A DNA stretch of 64,000 nucleotides. It comes from Campylobacter sp. MIT 99-7217. Its GTDB lineage: Bacteria; Campylobacterota; Campylobacteria; Campylobacterales; Campylobacteraceae. The stretch is from contig NZ_QHLJ01000001.1 in the NCBI RefSeq assembly GCF_006864365.1, positions 186,001 to 250,000 of the forward strand. The letters are read 5' to 3'. Both the position numbers and the translations under genes were made by a program. Positions 55,252-64,000 of this stretch are shown one piece after another. Numbering within the stretch: position 1 is the stretch's first letter; every line of letters starts with the position of its first letter. Under the pieces are notes generated by a model, which was not told where the DNA came from, ran no database searches, and saw nothing but the letters and a program-made list of their open reading frames with translations.

Positions 55252-57409
55252 ATGAAAAAACAAAGACTTCTCATGTGTTCTGCTTTGCTTTTATCAAATT
55301 TAGCCTTAGCTCAAGAAGCACATAAGTTGGAAAATGTTGTCATTTCAGCAACAGGTTTTGAGCAAAATGCAGATAGCAACCTGCGAAATGTTATCGTTAT
55401 AGATAAGGATAGGCTTCAAAATAAGGGTTATACCTCTTTAAGCGATGCACTTTCAAGGGTGGCTGGGATTAGTTTTGTGGATTTTGGACTCGGTAAAAAT
55501 ATAGACCTAAGAGGGCAGGGCGATAAGGCAAATGTTGCTGTGAAGGTCATGGTCGATGGCAAGCCTATCAATGTGCTTGATAATTCTCATGGTGTAACCC
55601 CGCTTGATTATGTAAATTTAGAAAATGTTGAACGCATAGAGATCATTCCCGGTGGTGGTGCTGTGCTTTATGGAAACGGCACACGGGGGGGGGGCAATCA
55701 ATATCATTACAAAGTCCTCTAAACAATCAAACGCTTCTTTAGCTCTTAAAGGCAACACTTACGGAGGTGGTGCTTTGGGAGGCGATATACTTGCAGATAT
55801 ATCCCATCAATTTAATGATATCTTTTCTCTAAGTTTAAATTTTGACGGCTTTAACCGCGATGGTTATAGAGATGAGGATAATCAAAAAGGCTTTTATGGT
55901 GCTTCTAAATTTAGATTTGACCTTAATGATGATAGTGATTTAACTTTCGGGTTTAATTATTTTCAAAGCTTAAACTACACTACAGGCTATCTTACAAGGC
56001 AGCAGTTTAGGGATAATCCTAGACAAAAAGGATCAGATATAGCAAAGACTAAGATCACACGCCCAGAAGTAAGCCTTGCTTATAATAAAAATTTTAATGA
56101 TAGTTTTGAATTTGCTACAGAAGTTTATTATCAAAAACAAAAAATTGAATATATCAAAAATATCTTAGCCACAGCAGGAACGACTAATGGGACAGATCAA
56201 ACAGGTAGTGGTTTTGAGGATAGTTTAACAGGTTTTAAACTTAAGGGCAAATATAATTATATGGACGATTCTTACTTGGTGCTTGGTTATGATTTTGGTT
56301 ACCATGAAGCAAAAAGAAATAGTAAGGTTTCTTATAGTGTCCCTAGAGTAATCCCTTATCATAGAATGACAACAAATATGGATATGAAAAAGCAAAGTCA
56401 TTCTGTTTATGCACTAGATTCTCAAAAGATCAATGATGTATTTTATATCAGTGCAGGAGGGCGTTATGAATATGCTAATTATAAAACCGATAGAACCTAC
56501 AGAAATGAAATGGCTATGGCTTTTCCAAGACCTGGATATCCAAAAGATGAGTTATTTCCTTTTAACACAGGCTCAAAAAATACGAGTAATTTTGCATTAG
56601 AGCTTACTCCAACAGCAAGGTATTCAGATACAGGCACAGTTTATATCAAATATGAAAGAGGCTTTATCTCTCCAACCCCAGCTCAGTTTGTAAATCGTGG
56701 CAATACAGGTGCTAATGCACAAAACTATCAAAAAATTTGTAATGGAGATCCTTACTGCGTGGCTGATTTGGATAGTGAAATTTATGATACTTATGAAGCT
56801 GGAATGAGTGATTATTTGTTTGGTTTTTATGGCATTGATTTGGCGGTATTTTATACTCAAACTAAGGACGAAATCGCTTATTTGGGCGATCCGCACAGTG
56901 ATAGCGGGGCTTGGTGGAAGTATTATAATATAGATAAAACTCGTCGTGTAGGCGTTGATCTTAGTTTGCGTCAAGACATACTTGATGATTTAAGTTTTTA
57001 TCAAAATTTTAATTTTGTGGATGCTAAAATCACAGGTGGCGTAAATGATGGCAAAATCCTTCCTTTAGTGTCTAAATTTAAGTTTGTTGCTGGGGTGAAT
57101 TATGAAGTATTTGAGGGCTTTAATACCTTTGCTGATTTTACTTATTTTTCAAGAAGCAAAGATCAAGGCGAGCCTGTAAATCAAAATGCAACAGGTAAAT
57201 TTGTCAATAGCACTTGGATAAAAGAATACTACCTTACTGATTTGGGTATAAACTATACTTATAAAGATCTTAAGATTATAGGGGGTATTAAAAATCTTTT
57301 TGATAAAAAATACTATACTTATAGAGATAAATCAGCCAACTCAGGTCTAGGCGCTTACACTCCGGGTGATGGCAGAAACTACTATGTGGAGTTTAAATAC
57401 AAATTTTAA
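55252..57409 (+). pseudogene. TonB-dependent outer membrane receptor, phase-OFF at a G10 tract
   Basis: Two frames, joined at a G tract, give a receptor of about 718 residues. The first part (55252-55722) has a signal peptide (MKKQRLLMCSALLLSNLALA) and a plug domain (LENVVISATGFEQNADSNLR, then LSDALSRVAGISFVDFG). With G10 the frame leaves at YGNGTRGGG and stops at residue 156. With 9 G it would read GTRGGAINIITK, the usual end of the plug, and enter the beta-barrel that ends in DGRNYYVEFKYKF, with a terminal Phe. The ligand is unknown; siderophore or haem-type uptake is possible. No tonB-exbBD genes are adjacent. Confidence 0.88.
55685..55694 (+). repeat. Homopolymeric G10 tract inside the TonB receptor gene
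   Basis: Ten G after ACAC at the conserved GTRGGAINIITK site. Nine G gives the family reading frame; ten is out of frame. One G of slippage would switch the receptor on. Confidence 0.9.
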
Positions 57410-57444
57410 AACTCACTGACTTCTAAACTGAAATTTATACTTTT

Positions 57445-57468
57445 AAACAAGCCTTCAGGGGCTTGTTT
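57445..57468 (+). terminator. Intrinsic terminator after the TonB receptor gene
   Basis: AAACAAGCC (57445-57453) and GGCTTGTTT (57460-57468) form a 9-bp stem with a 6-base loop, ending in T. It may work in both directions, but pstB ends about 155 bases away. The bases 57469-57623 are AT-rich and show no gene. Confidence 0.75.
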
Positions 57469-57623
57469 TGATATAAATTTAAGATATTTAGAAATTTAAA
57501 AATTTAAGCCCAAATTTAAGCATTTAATTTCAAAGCCTAAGAACTTCAAATTTAAAATTTGAGTTTAATTTAAAGCTTTTATAGGCGTTTAGTTTTCTTG
57601 TGTTTTGACAATACCCTGATTTT

Positions 57624-58364
57624 CTAGCCAAAAGCCCCACTTAAATAAGCCTTTGTTTTTTCTTCTTTTGGATCTTCAAAAAAGCTTTTGCTTTCGCCAA
57701 ATTCCACAAGCTCGCCAAGATGAAAAAAGGCTGTGTAATCAGCCACCCTTTTTCCTTGCTGCATATTATGCGTTACCATAAGCATAGAAAGGTTATGACT
57801 AAGCTCTTTGATCAGTTCTTCAATCACAGCACTTGATATAGGATCAAGAGCTGAGGTTGGCTCATCTAAGAGCAAGAGTTTAGGCTTTATAGCTAAAGCT
57901 CTTGCTATACAAAGCCTTTGTTGTTGTCCTCCTGAAAGAGCTAGGGCATTTTGCTTGAGCTTGTCCTTAACCTCCTCAAAAAGTCCCACCTTTTGCAAGC
58001 AATCCACAACCAAGGCTTCTTCTTCGTCCTTATGCTTTATCATGCCGTGAAGCTTTGGAGCATAGGAGATATTTTCATAAATGCTTTTTACAAAGACATT
58101 AGGTTGTTGAAAAACCATGCCTACATCTTTGCGAAGTTCGACAGGATCAACAAGCTTAACATCTTTTCCAGCAACTTCTACTATGCCACTTATCTTAGCG
58201 ATCTTATCATTCATACGGTTAAAACACCTTAAAAATGTGGATTTTCCACACCCTGAAGCACCTATTAAGGCAGTGATTTTGTTTTTTGCAATTTGCATAT
58301 TTATATCAAAAAGGGCTTGTTTTTTGCCATAAAATAAATTTAAATTGACAACTTTTGCTACCAT
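57624..58364 (-). CDS. pstB: Phosphate ABC transporter ATPase
   Basis: A 246-residue ATPase energising phosphate uptake. Walker [10 protein letters not shown] (about 34-42), Q-loop VFQQPNVF, signature [16 protein letters not shown] near 143-158, Walker [14 protein letters not shown] and H-loop VTHNMQQ. It is the last gene of pstSCAB and overlaps pstA by 7 bases. Confidence 0.95.
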   Translation of the reverse strand: MVAKVVNLNLFYGKKQALFDINMQIAKNKITALIGASGCGKSTFLRCFNRMNDKIAKISGIVEVAGKDVKLVDPVELRKDVGMVFQQPNVFVKSIYENISYAPKLHGMIKHKDEEEALVVDCLQKVGLFEEVKDKLKQNALALSGGQQQRLCIARALAIKPKLLLLDEPTSALDPISSAVIEELIKELSHNLSMLMVTHNMQQGKRVADYTAFFHLGELVEFGESKSFFEDPKEEKTKAYLSGAFG

Positions 58365-59449
58365 TGTTGTTTTCCTTGAAAATATTTTCTTAAAAAAATA
58401 GCGACTAAATTTAGCACGCTTAAAAGGGCTAAAAGCACTAAAATACCAGCTGCTGCTCTTTCTAAAAAGGCTCTTTCTGGCATAGAAGCCCAGTTATAAA
58501 TCAAAGCTGGTAAAACCGTGGTTGGCTCGCTTATATTTGAGGCTATATCAGGGATAAAGGCTATCATGCCTATTAGCATCAAAGGAGCGGTCTCTCCAAT
58601 AGCTTGAGCTAGAGCTAGGATAGAACCTGTCATGATCATAGGCATAGCCAAAGGCAAAACTATGCCTTTTACCATTTGCCATTTTGTAAAGCCAAGTGCT
58701 AAGGCTGCATTTTTCATATGCACATCAACGCTTTTTAAGGCTGCCTTTGTGGCTACGATGATGATAGGAAGGCTCATCAAAGCTAGGGTCAGTCCTCCAA
58801 CAAGAGCTGATGAGCGAGGCATGCCAAAGAAATTTATAAACAAAGCAAGCCCTAAAAGCCCAAAGATAATGCTAGGAATGCCGGCTAAATTATTGATACA
58901 CACTTCTATAGTGTGGGTGAGTAAATTTTGCCTTGCAAATTCTTCCAAATAAATAGCAGCAGCCACTCCTATAGGAACAGCCACAAGCATACAAATAAAC
59001 ATGCAAAGTAAAGTACCAACCACAGAGGCTAAAACCCCAGCTTTTTCAGGGGCTGTTTTGGAATCGCCTAAAAGAAAGAAATTAGCATTAAAACGCTCTT
59101 TAATTTTATTTTCTTGAATAAGCGTATCAATGATGGCTACTTCTTCATCACTTAAGCGGTTAAATTTTTCTTTTGTGTATTGATCGACTTCAGCATTTGC
59201 TAAAAGCCAAGTAGGCTCTTTAATGCCCTCAGCTCTTAATAATCTTCTTTCAGCCCTTGAAAGTAGGTTAATAACGCTTTGGTTGGTATCTTTACCTACA
59301 AAAATATAGGTTTGTTTAAAGGCTGGAAAACCAAGATAAAAAATACTAGCCATAAATACTAGTAAAAAAGCGAGATTGATATAAAGTCCCATTTTACAAA
59401 AAAGGCGGAATTTTTTCGAGGATTTTTTTCTTTCTTTTAAATTTTTCAT
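58358..59449 (-). CDS. pstA: Phosphate ABC transporter permease PstA
   Basis: A 363-residue inner-membrane permease. It carries a long N-terminal extension (about 1-130), including a hydrophobic helix near 21-45 and a soluble loop, before the standard six-helix core. The EAA-like coupling loop is [21 protein letters not shown]-type near 245-265. The extension makes it longer than E. coli PstA (296). It overlaps pstC by 4 bases and pstB by 7 bases. Confidence 0.92.
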   Translation of the reverse strand: MKNLKERKKSSKKFRLFCKMGLYINLAFLLVFMASIFYLGFPAFKQTYIFVGKDTNQSVINLLSRAERRLLRAEGIKEPTWLLANAEVDQYTKEKFNRLSDEEVAIIDTLIQENKIKERFNANFFLLGDSKTAPEKAGVLASVVGTLLCMFICMLVAVPIGVAAAIYLEEFARQNLLTHTIEVCINNLAGIPSIIFGLLGLALFINFFGMPRSSALVGGLTLALMSLPIIIVATKAALKSVDVHMKNAALALGFTKWQMVKGIVLPLAMPMIMTGSILALAQAIGETAPLMLIGMIAFIPDIASNISEPTTVLPALIYNWASMPERAFLERAAAGILVLLALLSVLNLVAIFLRKYFQGKQQW

Positions 59450-60360
59450 AAACTTTTAACCTTGTGAAATCTGTTGATAAGATAAACGCTAAACATATTG
59501 ATGATAAGCGTGATGATGAAAAGAAAAAGCCCCAAAGAAAAAGCACTAAGTGCTAAGGAGCTATCAAAGGCTTGATCGCCTTGCAAGGCTTGGACTATAT
59601 GAACGGTTACTGTGGTCATATCTTCTAAAAAATTAAAGCTTAAATTTGGTCTTAAAGAAGCAGCCATAACAACTATCATGGTCTCGCCTAAGGCTCTTGA
59701 AAGTCCTAATAAACAAGCTGCTATAATGCCTGGCATTGCCTCAGGCAAGATCACTGCAAAGATCACTTCTTTTTTTGTCATGCCCAAGGCATAAGCGCCG
59801 TTTATCCTTTTTTCACTTACTGCTTCTATGCAGTCTTGCGACAAAGAAGCTACGATAGGAACTATCATTATACCCATGATAAAGCCAGCTCCTAGGGCAC
59901 TTTGATAACTTGCTTCTAAGCCAAGAGCCTTGAAGCTATAAACGATAAGTGGGGCTATAACTATGACAGCAAAAAAGCCAAAAACAACGGTTGGAATGCC
60001 AGCTATTATTTCAAGTATAGGCTTAAGATAGTTTTTAGACTTTTTGCTTGCATACACGCCTAAATAAATAGCACACATTATGCCAAGCGGCAAGGCTGTT
60101 AGCATAGCAATGAGCGAGATATAAAAAGTACCCCAAAAAAGAGAAGCTGCTCCAAAAACTCCATGCCCTGTAGTGCCATCAAGGCTCACAAAGGCTGCAT
60201 CAGCTGCCCACTGGCTTGAAAATAAAAAGGTAAAAAGGCTTTCTTTTTGAAAGAATTTCAAGGCCTCAACTAAGATCGTAAGCATGATAGCAAAGCTTAC
60301 TATCACGCTTACAAAGGCACAAAAAAAAAGACTAAATTTAATAAGCTTTTCTTTTATCAA
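59446..60360 (-). CDS. pstC: Phosphate ABC transporter permease PstC
   Basis: A 304-residue membrane permease with about six helices. The cytoplasmic coupling loop is RINGAYALGMTKKEVIF-type near 186-202, followed by LGLSRALGETMIVVMAA. It forms the channel with PstA. It overlaps pstA and pstS by 4 bases each, so the whole pst unit is one tight operon. Confidence 0.93.
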   Translation of the reverse strand: MIKEKLIKFSLFFCAFVSVIVSFAIMLTILVEALKFFQKESLFTFLFSSQWAADAAFVSLDGTTGHGVFGAASLFWGTFYISLIAMLTALPLGIMCAIYLGVYASKKSKNYLKPILEIIAGIPTVVFGFFAVIVIAPLIVYSFKALGLEASYQSALGAGFIMGIMIVPIVASLSQDCIEAVSEKRINGAYALGMTKKEVIFAVILPEAMPGIIAACLLGLSRALGETMIVVMAASLRPNLSFNFLEDMTTVTVHIVQALQGDQAFDSSLALSAFSLGLFLFIITLIINMFSVYLINRFHKVKSL

Positions 60361-61346
60361 AATATTTTTCCTGCTTTCACTAAATTTTCATCAAGTTTAT
60401 TTGCTTTTTGAATGTGTTCTTGAGTAGTCTTTAAAAGAGTTTTATCAAGAGGGACTAAACCTATTCTTTCAAGCTCACCACCACTTGCAGCCAAATCATC
60501 GCTCATGTAAAGTTTGGCAAATTTAAGGGCATCTTGGTTTTTGGTATTGACATAGATATAAAGACTTCTTGAAAGCTCATATTTTAAGCTTGAAATATTT
60601 GCTTCGCTTGCTTCTATGTTATCGATCTTTGCAGCATTGATTTTATCTTTATTGCTTGCTAAAAAGCCATATCCAAAAAGTCCAAAGGCTTCTTTATCGG
60701 CTACTAATTTTGAAACGATCAAATTATCATTTTCCCCACTTGGTATATAGGCTGCATCTTGGCGAATGGTTTTGTATTTGCCAGCTTGTTCGCCATATTC
60801 TTTAAATTTACTTGAAACCTTGCTTAAAACCAGCTCTTCTATGCTATCTCTTGTGCCTGAGCTTGAGGGTGGTCCATAAATTACGATTTTGCGATTTGGC
60901 AAGTTTTTATCTATATCACTCCATTTTTTATAAGGGTTTTCTACGAGCTTGCCATTTTGTGGGATTTGCTTTGCTAAGGCTAGGAAAAGTTGTTCAAGGC
61001 TGATACTTAAGGGAGCATTAGTTTTATTTTGTGCTAAAACTATGCCATCATAACCTATCATTACGCCTACTATGTCTTTAACGCCGTTTTTTTGACACAC
61101 TTCAAATTCGCTTGATTTTATCGTTCTTGAAGCATTTGAAATATCTGTTTTGCCCTCGCAAAAAACCTTAAAACCTCCTCCCGTGCCTATGCTTTCAACA
61201 ACAGGGGTTCTGCTTTTATAAATGGCTGCGTATTCTTCTGCTACAAAGCTAGTGAAAGGATAAACCGTTGATGAACCAGCTATTTTTAAATCAGCAGCAC
61301 TTAAAAGAGCTGAAGATAAAACCGAAGCCAAGATAATCTTTTTCAT
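60357..61346 (-). CDS. pstS: Periplasmic phosphate-binding protein
   Basis: A 329-residue solute-binding protein with a signal peptide (KKIILASVLSSALLSAA). The phosphate-contacting loops are AGSSTVYPFT (about 23-32), DISNASRTIKSSEFE near 67-81 and PPSSSGTRDSIEEL near 159-172. It catches phosphate for PstCAB. The first gene of the operon, it has a pho box 44-59 bases upstream of its start. Confidence 0.95.
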   Translation of the reverse strand: MKKIILASVLSSALLSAADLKIAGSSTVYPFTSFVAEEYAAIYKSRTPVVESIGTGGGFKVFCEGKTDISNASRTIKSSEFEVCQKNGVKDIVGVMIGYDGIVLAQNKTNAPLSISLEQLFLALAKQIPQNGKLVENPYKKWSDIDKNLPNRKIVIYGPPSSSGTRDSIEELVLSKVSSKFKEYGEQAGKYKTIRQDAAYIPSGENDNLIVSKLVADKEAFGLFGYGFLASNKDKINAAKIDNIEASEANISSLKYELSRSLYIYVNTKNQDALKFAKLYMSDDLAASGGELERIGLVPLDKTLLKTTQEHIQKANKLDENLVKAGKIF

Positions 61347-61389
61347 TTTTTCTCCTTTTGAAAAGATAGCATAAGTTTAGGATATTTTG

Positions 61390-61405
61390 GAAACTTTTTG
61401 GAAAC
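61390..61405 (-). promoter_or_regulatory. Pho box (predicted PhosR site) before pstS
   Basis: On the minus strand GTTTCCAAAAAGTTTC, which fits the C. jejuni pho box GTTTCNAAAANGTTTC that I recall from work on PhosS/PhosR. It lies where a -35 element would be for pstS; TATGCTATCT further down is a possible -10. The direct repeat has an 11-base period, placing both half-sites on one helix face. Confidence 0.8.
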
Positions 61406-61497
61406 ATTATGAACTTTAGCAAAAAAAGTGTGTAAAAAATAAACGAAAATTAAATATCTACGCTCAAAAAGTATCATTTTCATCTCATAAACCTAGC

Positions 61498-63018
61498 TTA
61501 CATAAAAGTTGGTGCGTCATTTGAAAAGAGGATTAAATCCCCATTTTTAGTATGTTGTGCTAAAATATCAACTAAGGTTTCTTTATTTTCTACAATGATT
61601 TTTTCTATATGTAAATACTTTTTAAATACAGCAAGATTTACACTTGCTGTGATGATAGCAAGATCAAAACATTCATTTATAAGCTCGCAAAGCTTGATAT
61701 TTTGCTCTTCATTTACTTCTATGATACCAGGACTTACTAAAACTCTTCTTCCCTTGTATGTTTTGCAAAGTTTGTAACTTTCGCTCATGCCGTTAAAATT
61801 GCCATTAAAGCCATCATCAATGATGAGTTTTGGCTCTTTGGAAATGATTTGCAAGCGGTGTTCAACAGGCTTTATTTTTTGAGTGTAGTTTTGTAGCTTT
61901 TCAAGGCTTATGCCCAAAAAATTTGCCACAAGGATACAAGCACAAAGATTTTGCGCGTTAAAACTGCCAAGTAAATTAGCCTTAAATTCAAATTCTTGCT
62001 CATGAATTTGTAGCTTAAAGCTAAGTCCTTCAAGGCTTGAATGAACGCTTTTTAAAGCCTTATCATAGATGAGAATTTGCTCCGTTTCGTTCATTTTAGT
62101 GCTAGAATGCAAAAAAGCTTTTTTCAAACGATTTGTTTGCAAGGCTTCAAGCTTGGTTTGGCGGATCGCTTCCTTGCTTTTAAAATACTCCAAATGCGCC
62201 TCGCCGATTTCGCCAACTATGCAAAGCTGAGGGTTTAAAAGCTCTGTGATTTCTAAGATATCGCCTTTTTGTCTTGCTCCTGCTTCAGCTATGTAAATTT
62301 GAGTGCTTTCATCTAAATTTTCATTGATATCAGCTGTTATGCCAAGGAGGGTATTTACTGATCTTGGGGTTTTATGCACCTTAAAATCCTCTTTTAAAAG
62401 CTCATAAAGGAAGTTTTTAATGCTGGTTTTTCCAAAGCTAGCTGTGATTAAGATAATGGTAAGATCTTTTAAATTACTAAGTTTTTTCCTAGCCTTTTTG
62501 ATATAAAAAATATTAGCAAGAATGCTATAAATTTTAAGAAAAATCAGTGAAAAAATAAGAGGCAAGGGCGAAAAAAGGCTGATAAAAATAGTAAGCAAAT
62601 AAAATTTCAAATCATCATTAAGTAAAAGAGCAATAGAAATTAAGAAATAGGGCGGAATGGCTATAAATTTGCATGCAGAAAAAACAAGGCTAAAAAAAAG
62701 CAAAAAAGCGAAAAAGACCTTAACTTTTGTTGTAAAAACAAGCTTTTTATCAAGCCTTTTATGCCAAAAAAAGAGCATAGGAGCTTGAATCAAAAACAAA
62801 AAGCCAAGGTAAAAATAAGAGGGCAAAAACAAAAGCGCTAAAAAGGGCAAAAGTAAAAAATACACATGCCACAAGGGCTTGGAAAAATGAAAAAATACTC
62901 TATTTAGCTTATAAGAATACCACTGCAAGGCTGTGATGAGATAAAAGCCAAGGCAAAAATTAATGAGAAAAATATAAATAAATTGTAAAAAAAAGCTAAG
63001 TGTCAAAGTAACAATCAT
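61498..63018 (-). CDS. murF: MurF-type Mur ligase with membrane N-terminus
   Basis: A 506-residue protein. The first 170 residues are five or so hydrophobic helices rather than the soluble substrate-binding domain usual for MurF. From about 185 it has the Mur ligase ATP domain (LITASFGKTSIKNFLYELL with GKT), IYIAEAGARQKGDILEI near 245-261 and the C-terminal EHRLQI and DDGFNGN segments near 387-404. MurF adds D-Ala-D-Ala to UDP-MurNAc-tripeptide. I recall this gene beside ddlA in C. jejuni, with the same layout. Activity is likely, but the domain replacement is notable. Confidence 0.82.
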   Translation of the reverse strand: MIVTLTLSFFLQFIYIFLINFCLGFYLITALQWYSYKLNRVFFHFSKPLWHVYFLLLPFLALLFLPSYFYLGFLFLIQAPMLFFWHKRLDKKLVFTTKVKVFFAFLLFFSLVFSACKFIAIPPYFLISIALLLNDDLKFYLLTIFISLFSPLPLIFSLIFLKIYSILANIFYIKKARKKLSNLKDLTIILITASFGKTSIKNFLYELLKEDFKVHKTPRSVNTLLGITADINENLDESTQIYIAEAGARQKGDILEITELLNPQLCIVGEIGEAHLEYFKSKEAIRQTKLEALQTNRLKKAFLHSSTKMNETEQILIYDKALKSVHSSLEGLSFKLQIHEQEFEFKANLLGSFNAQNLCACILVANFLGISLEKLQNYTQKIKPVEHRLQIISKEPKLIIDDGFNGNFNGMSESYKLCKTYKGRRVLVSPGIIEVNEEQNIKLCELINECFDLAIITASVNLAVFKKYLHIEKIIVENKETLVDILAQHTKNGDLILFSNDAPTFM

Positions 63019-63756
63019 CTAAATCCTCGTCGTAAGTTCATCAATAAAATCAATATTTTCTTTATTTAGGAAAAAAAAGTGATCTCCTTTTAGTGCGTAA
63101 AAACTACTATTTTTAATCAAAGAGTGGATTTTTTCCCCACTTTTTAAAGGCGTAGCCTTATCATCAATGCCCCAAAAAATAAGGGTTTTTATCTTAAGCC
63201 TTGCAAAATAAGAGCAAAAATCCTCACCCACAACGCTTTTAAAGGTTTCATACATTAATGGACTTAAATTTATGGCGTCTTTACTTGCAAAAAATTTATA
63301 AAAACGAGAAAAACCAAGACCTTTTAAAAGCTTAAAAAGCTTGATTTTAAGCCTGATAGAAAGCCTTTTTTGCCAAAGTATGCCAGCTGAAGAAAGCAAG
63401 ATAATGGCTTTAGGGCTTTTTTCTTGCTCTAAAGCTAGGATGGTGCAAATTTTTCCTCCAAAAGAATGCCCCATCAAAAGCTCAGGGCTAAAATCTTTTT
63501 CTTTTAAAAAAGAGCTTAAAATTTGAGCATAATCAAGGCTATTTAAGACAAGTGGGGCATTTGAGCCTCCAAAGCCACAAAGATCGATATAAAGGTGTTT
63601 GTATTCTTTAAAGCTATCCTTAAAAGCAGTTTTCATTAGCTCTTTATTTGCTCCCCAACCATGCAAGATGAGCAAAATGGGCTTTTTGTCTAAATTTAGC
63701 AGTTCATAACTAAGAGTGAAATTTTCGTTTTTATAGTTGATACTTGTTTGTGCCAT
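63019..63756 (-). CDS. Alpha/beta hydrolase
   Basis: A 245-residue cytosolic hydrolase. The oxyanion region is LILHGWGANKE (about 29-39), the nucleophile elbow GHSFGG with Ser near 96, Asp in FWGIDDKATP near 200 and His in KGDHFFF near 227. It abuts murF. Substrate unknown; in C. jejuni the same gene is beside murF, so a cell-wall or D-Ala link is conceivable but not shown. Confidence 0.85.
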   Translation of the reverse strand: MAQTSINYKNENFTLSYELLNLDKKPILLILHGWGANKELMKTAFKDSFKEYKHLYIDLCGFGGSNAPLVLNSLDYAQILSSFLKEKDFSPELLMGHSFGGKICTILALEQEKSPKAIILLSSAGILWQKRLSIRLKIKLFKLLKGLGFSRFYKFFASKDAINLSPLMYETFKSVVGEDFCSYFARLKIKTLIFWGIDDKATPLKSGEKIHSLIKNSSFYALKGDHFFFLNKENIDFIDELTTRI

Positions 63757-63760
63757 TTGA

Positions 63761-63973
63761 TCACTTTTGATTTTTTTGATAGATGGATTCTAAAAGTTTC
63801 ATTGCATCATAAAGCTTTTCGTATTCTTTTACGCTTAACATGACAGCTTCAAATTTGTTATTTTTTAAGATCACGACCTTTTTATCCTTGGTGCTGACTT
63901 GATTAAGTATGGTGCTAAAATTTCTGACAAGCTCAGTAGCAGTAAAAATTTCATCTTGGCTAAAAGAGAGCAT
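63761..63973 (-). CDS. Phd/YefM-family antitoxin-like protein, orphan
   Basis: A 70-residue protein with the Phd/YefM N-terminal DNA-binding pattern (FTATELVRNFSTILNQV) and KVVILKNNKFEAVMLSVKEYEKL, the strand and helix before the toxin-binding tail. No toxin gene follows; the next gene, 4 bases away, is an alpha/beta hydrolase. It may regulate its own operon, or pair with a toxin elsewhere, or with a gene beyond the window on the upstream side. An AAGGAA site precedes the ATG. Confidence 0.8.
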   Translation of the reverse strand: MLSFSQDEIFTATELVRNFSTILNQVSTKDKKVVILKNNKFEAVMLSVKEYEKLYDAMKLLESIYQKNQK

Positions 63974-64000
63974 TTTTCCTTCTTAAATACATAAAATTAT

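Noticed and set aside
55652-57409. Independent TonB receptor starting near the G tract
   Set aside because: Its first residues (MVVLCFMETAH) are out-of-frame reading of the plug domain; the true start is 55252.
1-64000. CRISPR array, rRNA operon, insertion sequence or prophage
   Set aside because: No regularly spaced repeats, rRNA-like stretches, transposase, integrase or phage structural genes were seen; the only RNA gene recognised is tRNA-Leu.

Overview
The window is a low-GC, gene-dense bacterial chromosome segment from a Campylobacter. It carries ciaB, hupB, a cgtA-type N-acetylgalactosaminyltransferase, phase-variable poly-G tracts, pycB/pckA, a phosSR-like pair with a matching pho box, and atpB and atpE apart from each other. 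Many local gene orders match what I remember of C. jejuni, but the blocks are arranged differently and carry inserted accessory genes, so a related species is likelier than C. jejuni itself. I cannot name the species.

Layout. 1-5972: ciaB (3' part), hupB, cysM, a three-gene copper-delivery operon, an LD-carboxypeptidase-type YkuD gene and alr. 6192-10250: an accessory pair of DUF262 proteins, one with an HNH-type nuclease domain, a candidate anti-phage system. 10327-11663: dsbB/dsbA. 11863-20142: atpB, a tiny membrane protein, gatB, an inserted four-gene glycan-modification cassette preceded by a G10 tract, gpsA and a degenerate dihydroorotase. 20478-23804: a type II restriction-modification (R-M) module lying between an intact MerR gene and a decayed MerR paralogue. 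24035-37539: ABC-F, PhosS/PhosR, serA, rpsA, ispH, aroA, pheT, pheS and a HIT protein. 37708-42259: two tandem neurotransmitter-type sodium symporter genes split by a HinP1I-like R-M module whose endonuclease is frameshifted. 42359-48784: pycB, pckA, argH, a phase-OFF cgtA-like gene, atpE and tRNA-Leu. 48896-55067: holA, rnr, a divergent polysaccharide deacetylase, dprA, ruvX and an RNA m5C methyltransferase. 55252-57409: a phase-OFF TonB-dependent receptor. 57624-61346: pstSCAB with a pho box. 61498-63973: murF, an alpha/beta hydrolase and an orphan Phd-type antitoxin.

Themes. (1) Phase variation: three long G tracts (10, 12, 10) sit in or before surface-related genes. The cgtA-like gene and the TonB receptor both read OFF in this sequence. 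(2) DNA-targeting systems: the DUF262 pair and two 5-methylcytosine R-M modules, both of the latter placed between tandem paralogues. (3) A phosphate circuit: the PhosSR pair (25967-27903) and its probable target, the pst operon with a pho box at 61390-61405, are both here. (4) Copper delivery and disulfide formation in the periplasm. The best candidates for something not well described are the DUF262 pair and the poly-G-controlled cassette at 14397-17992.
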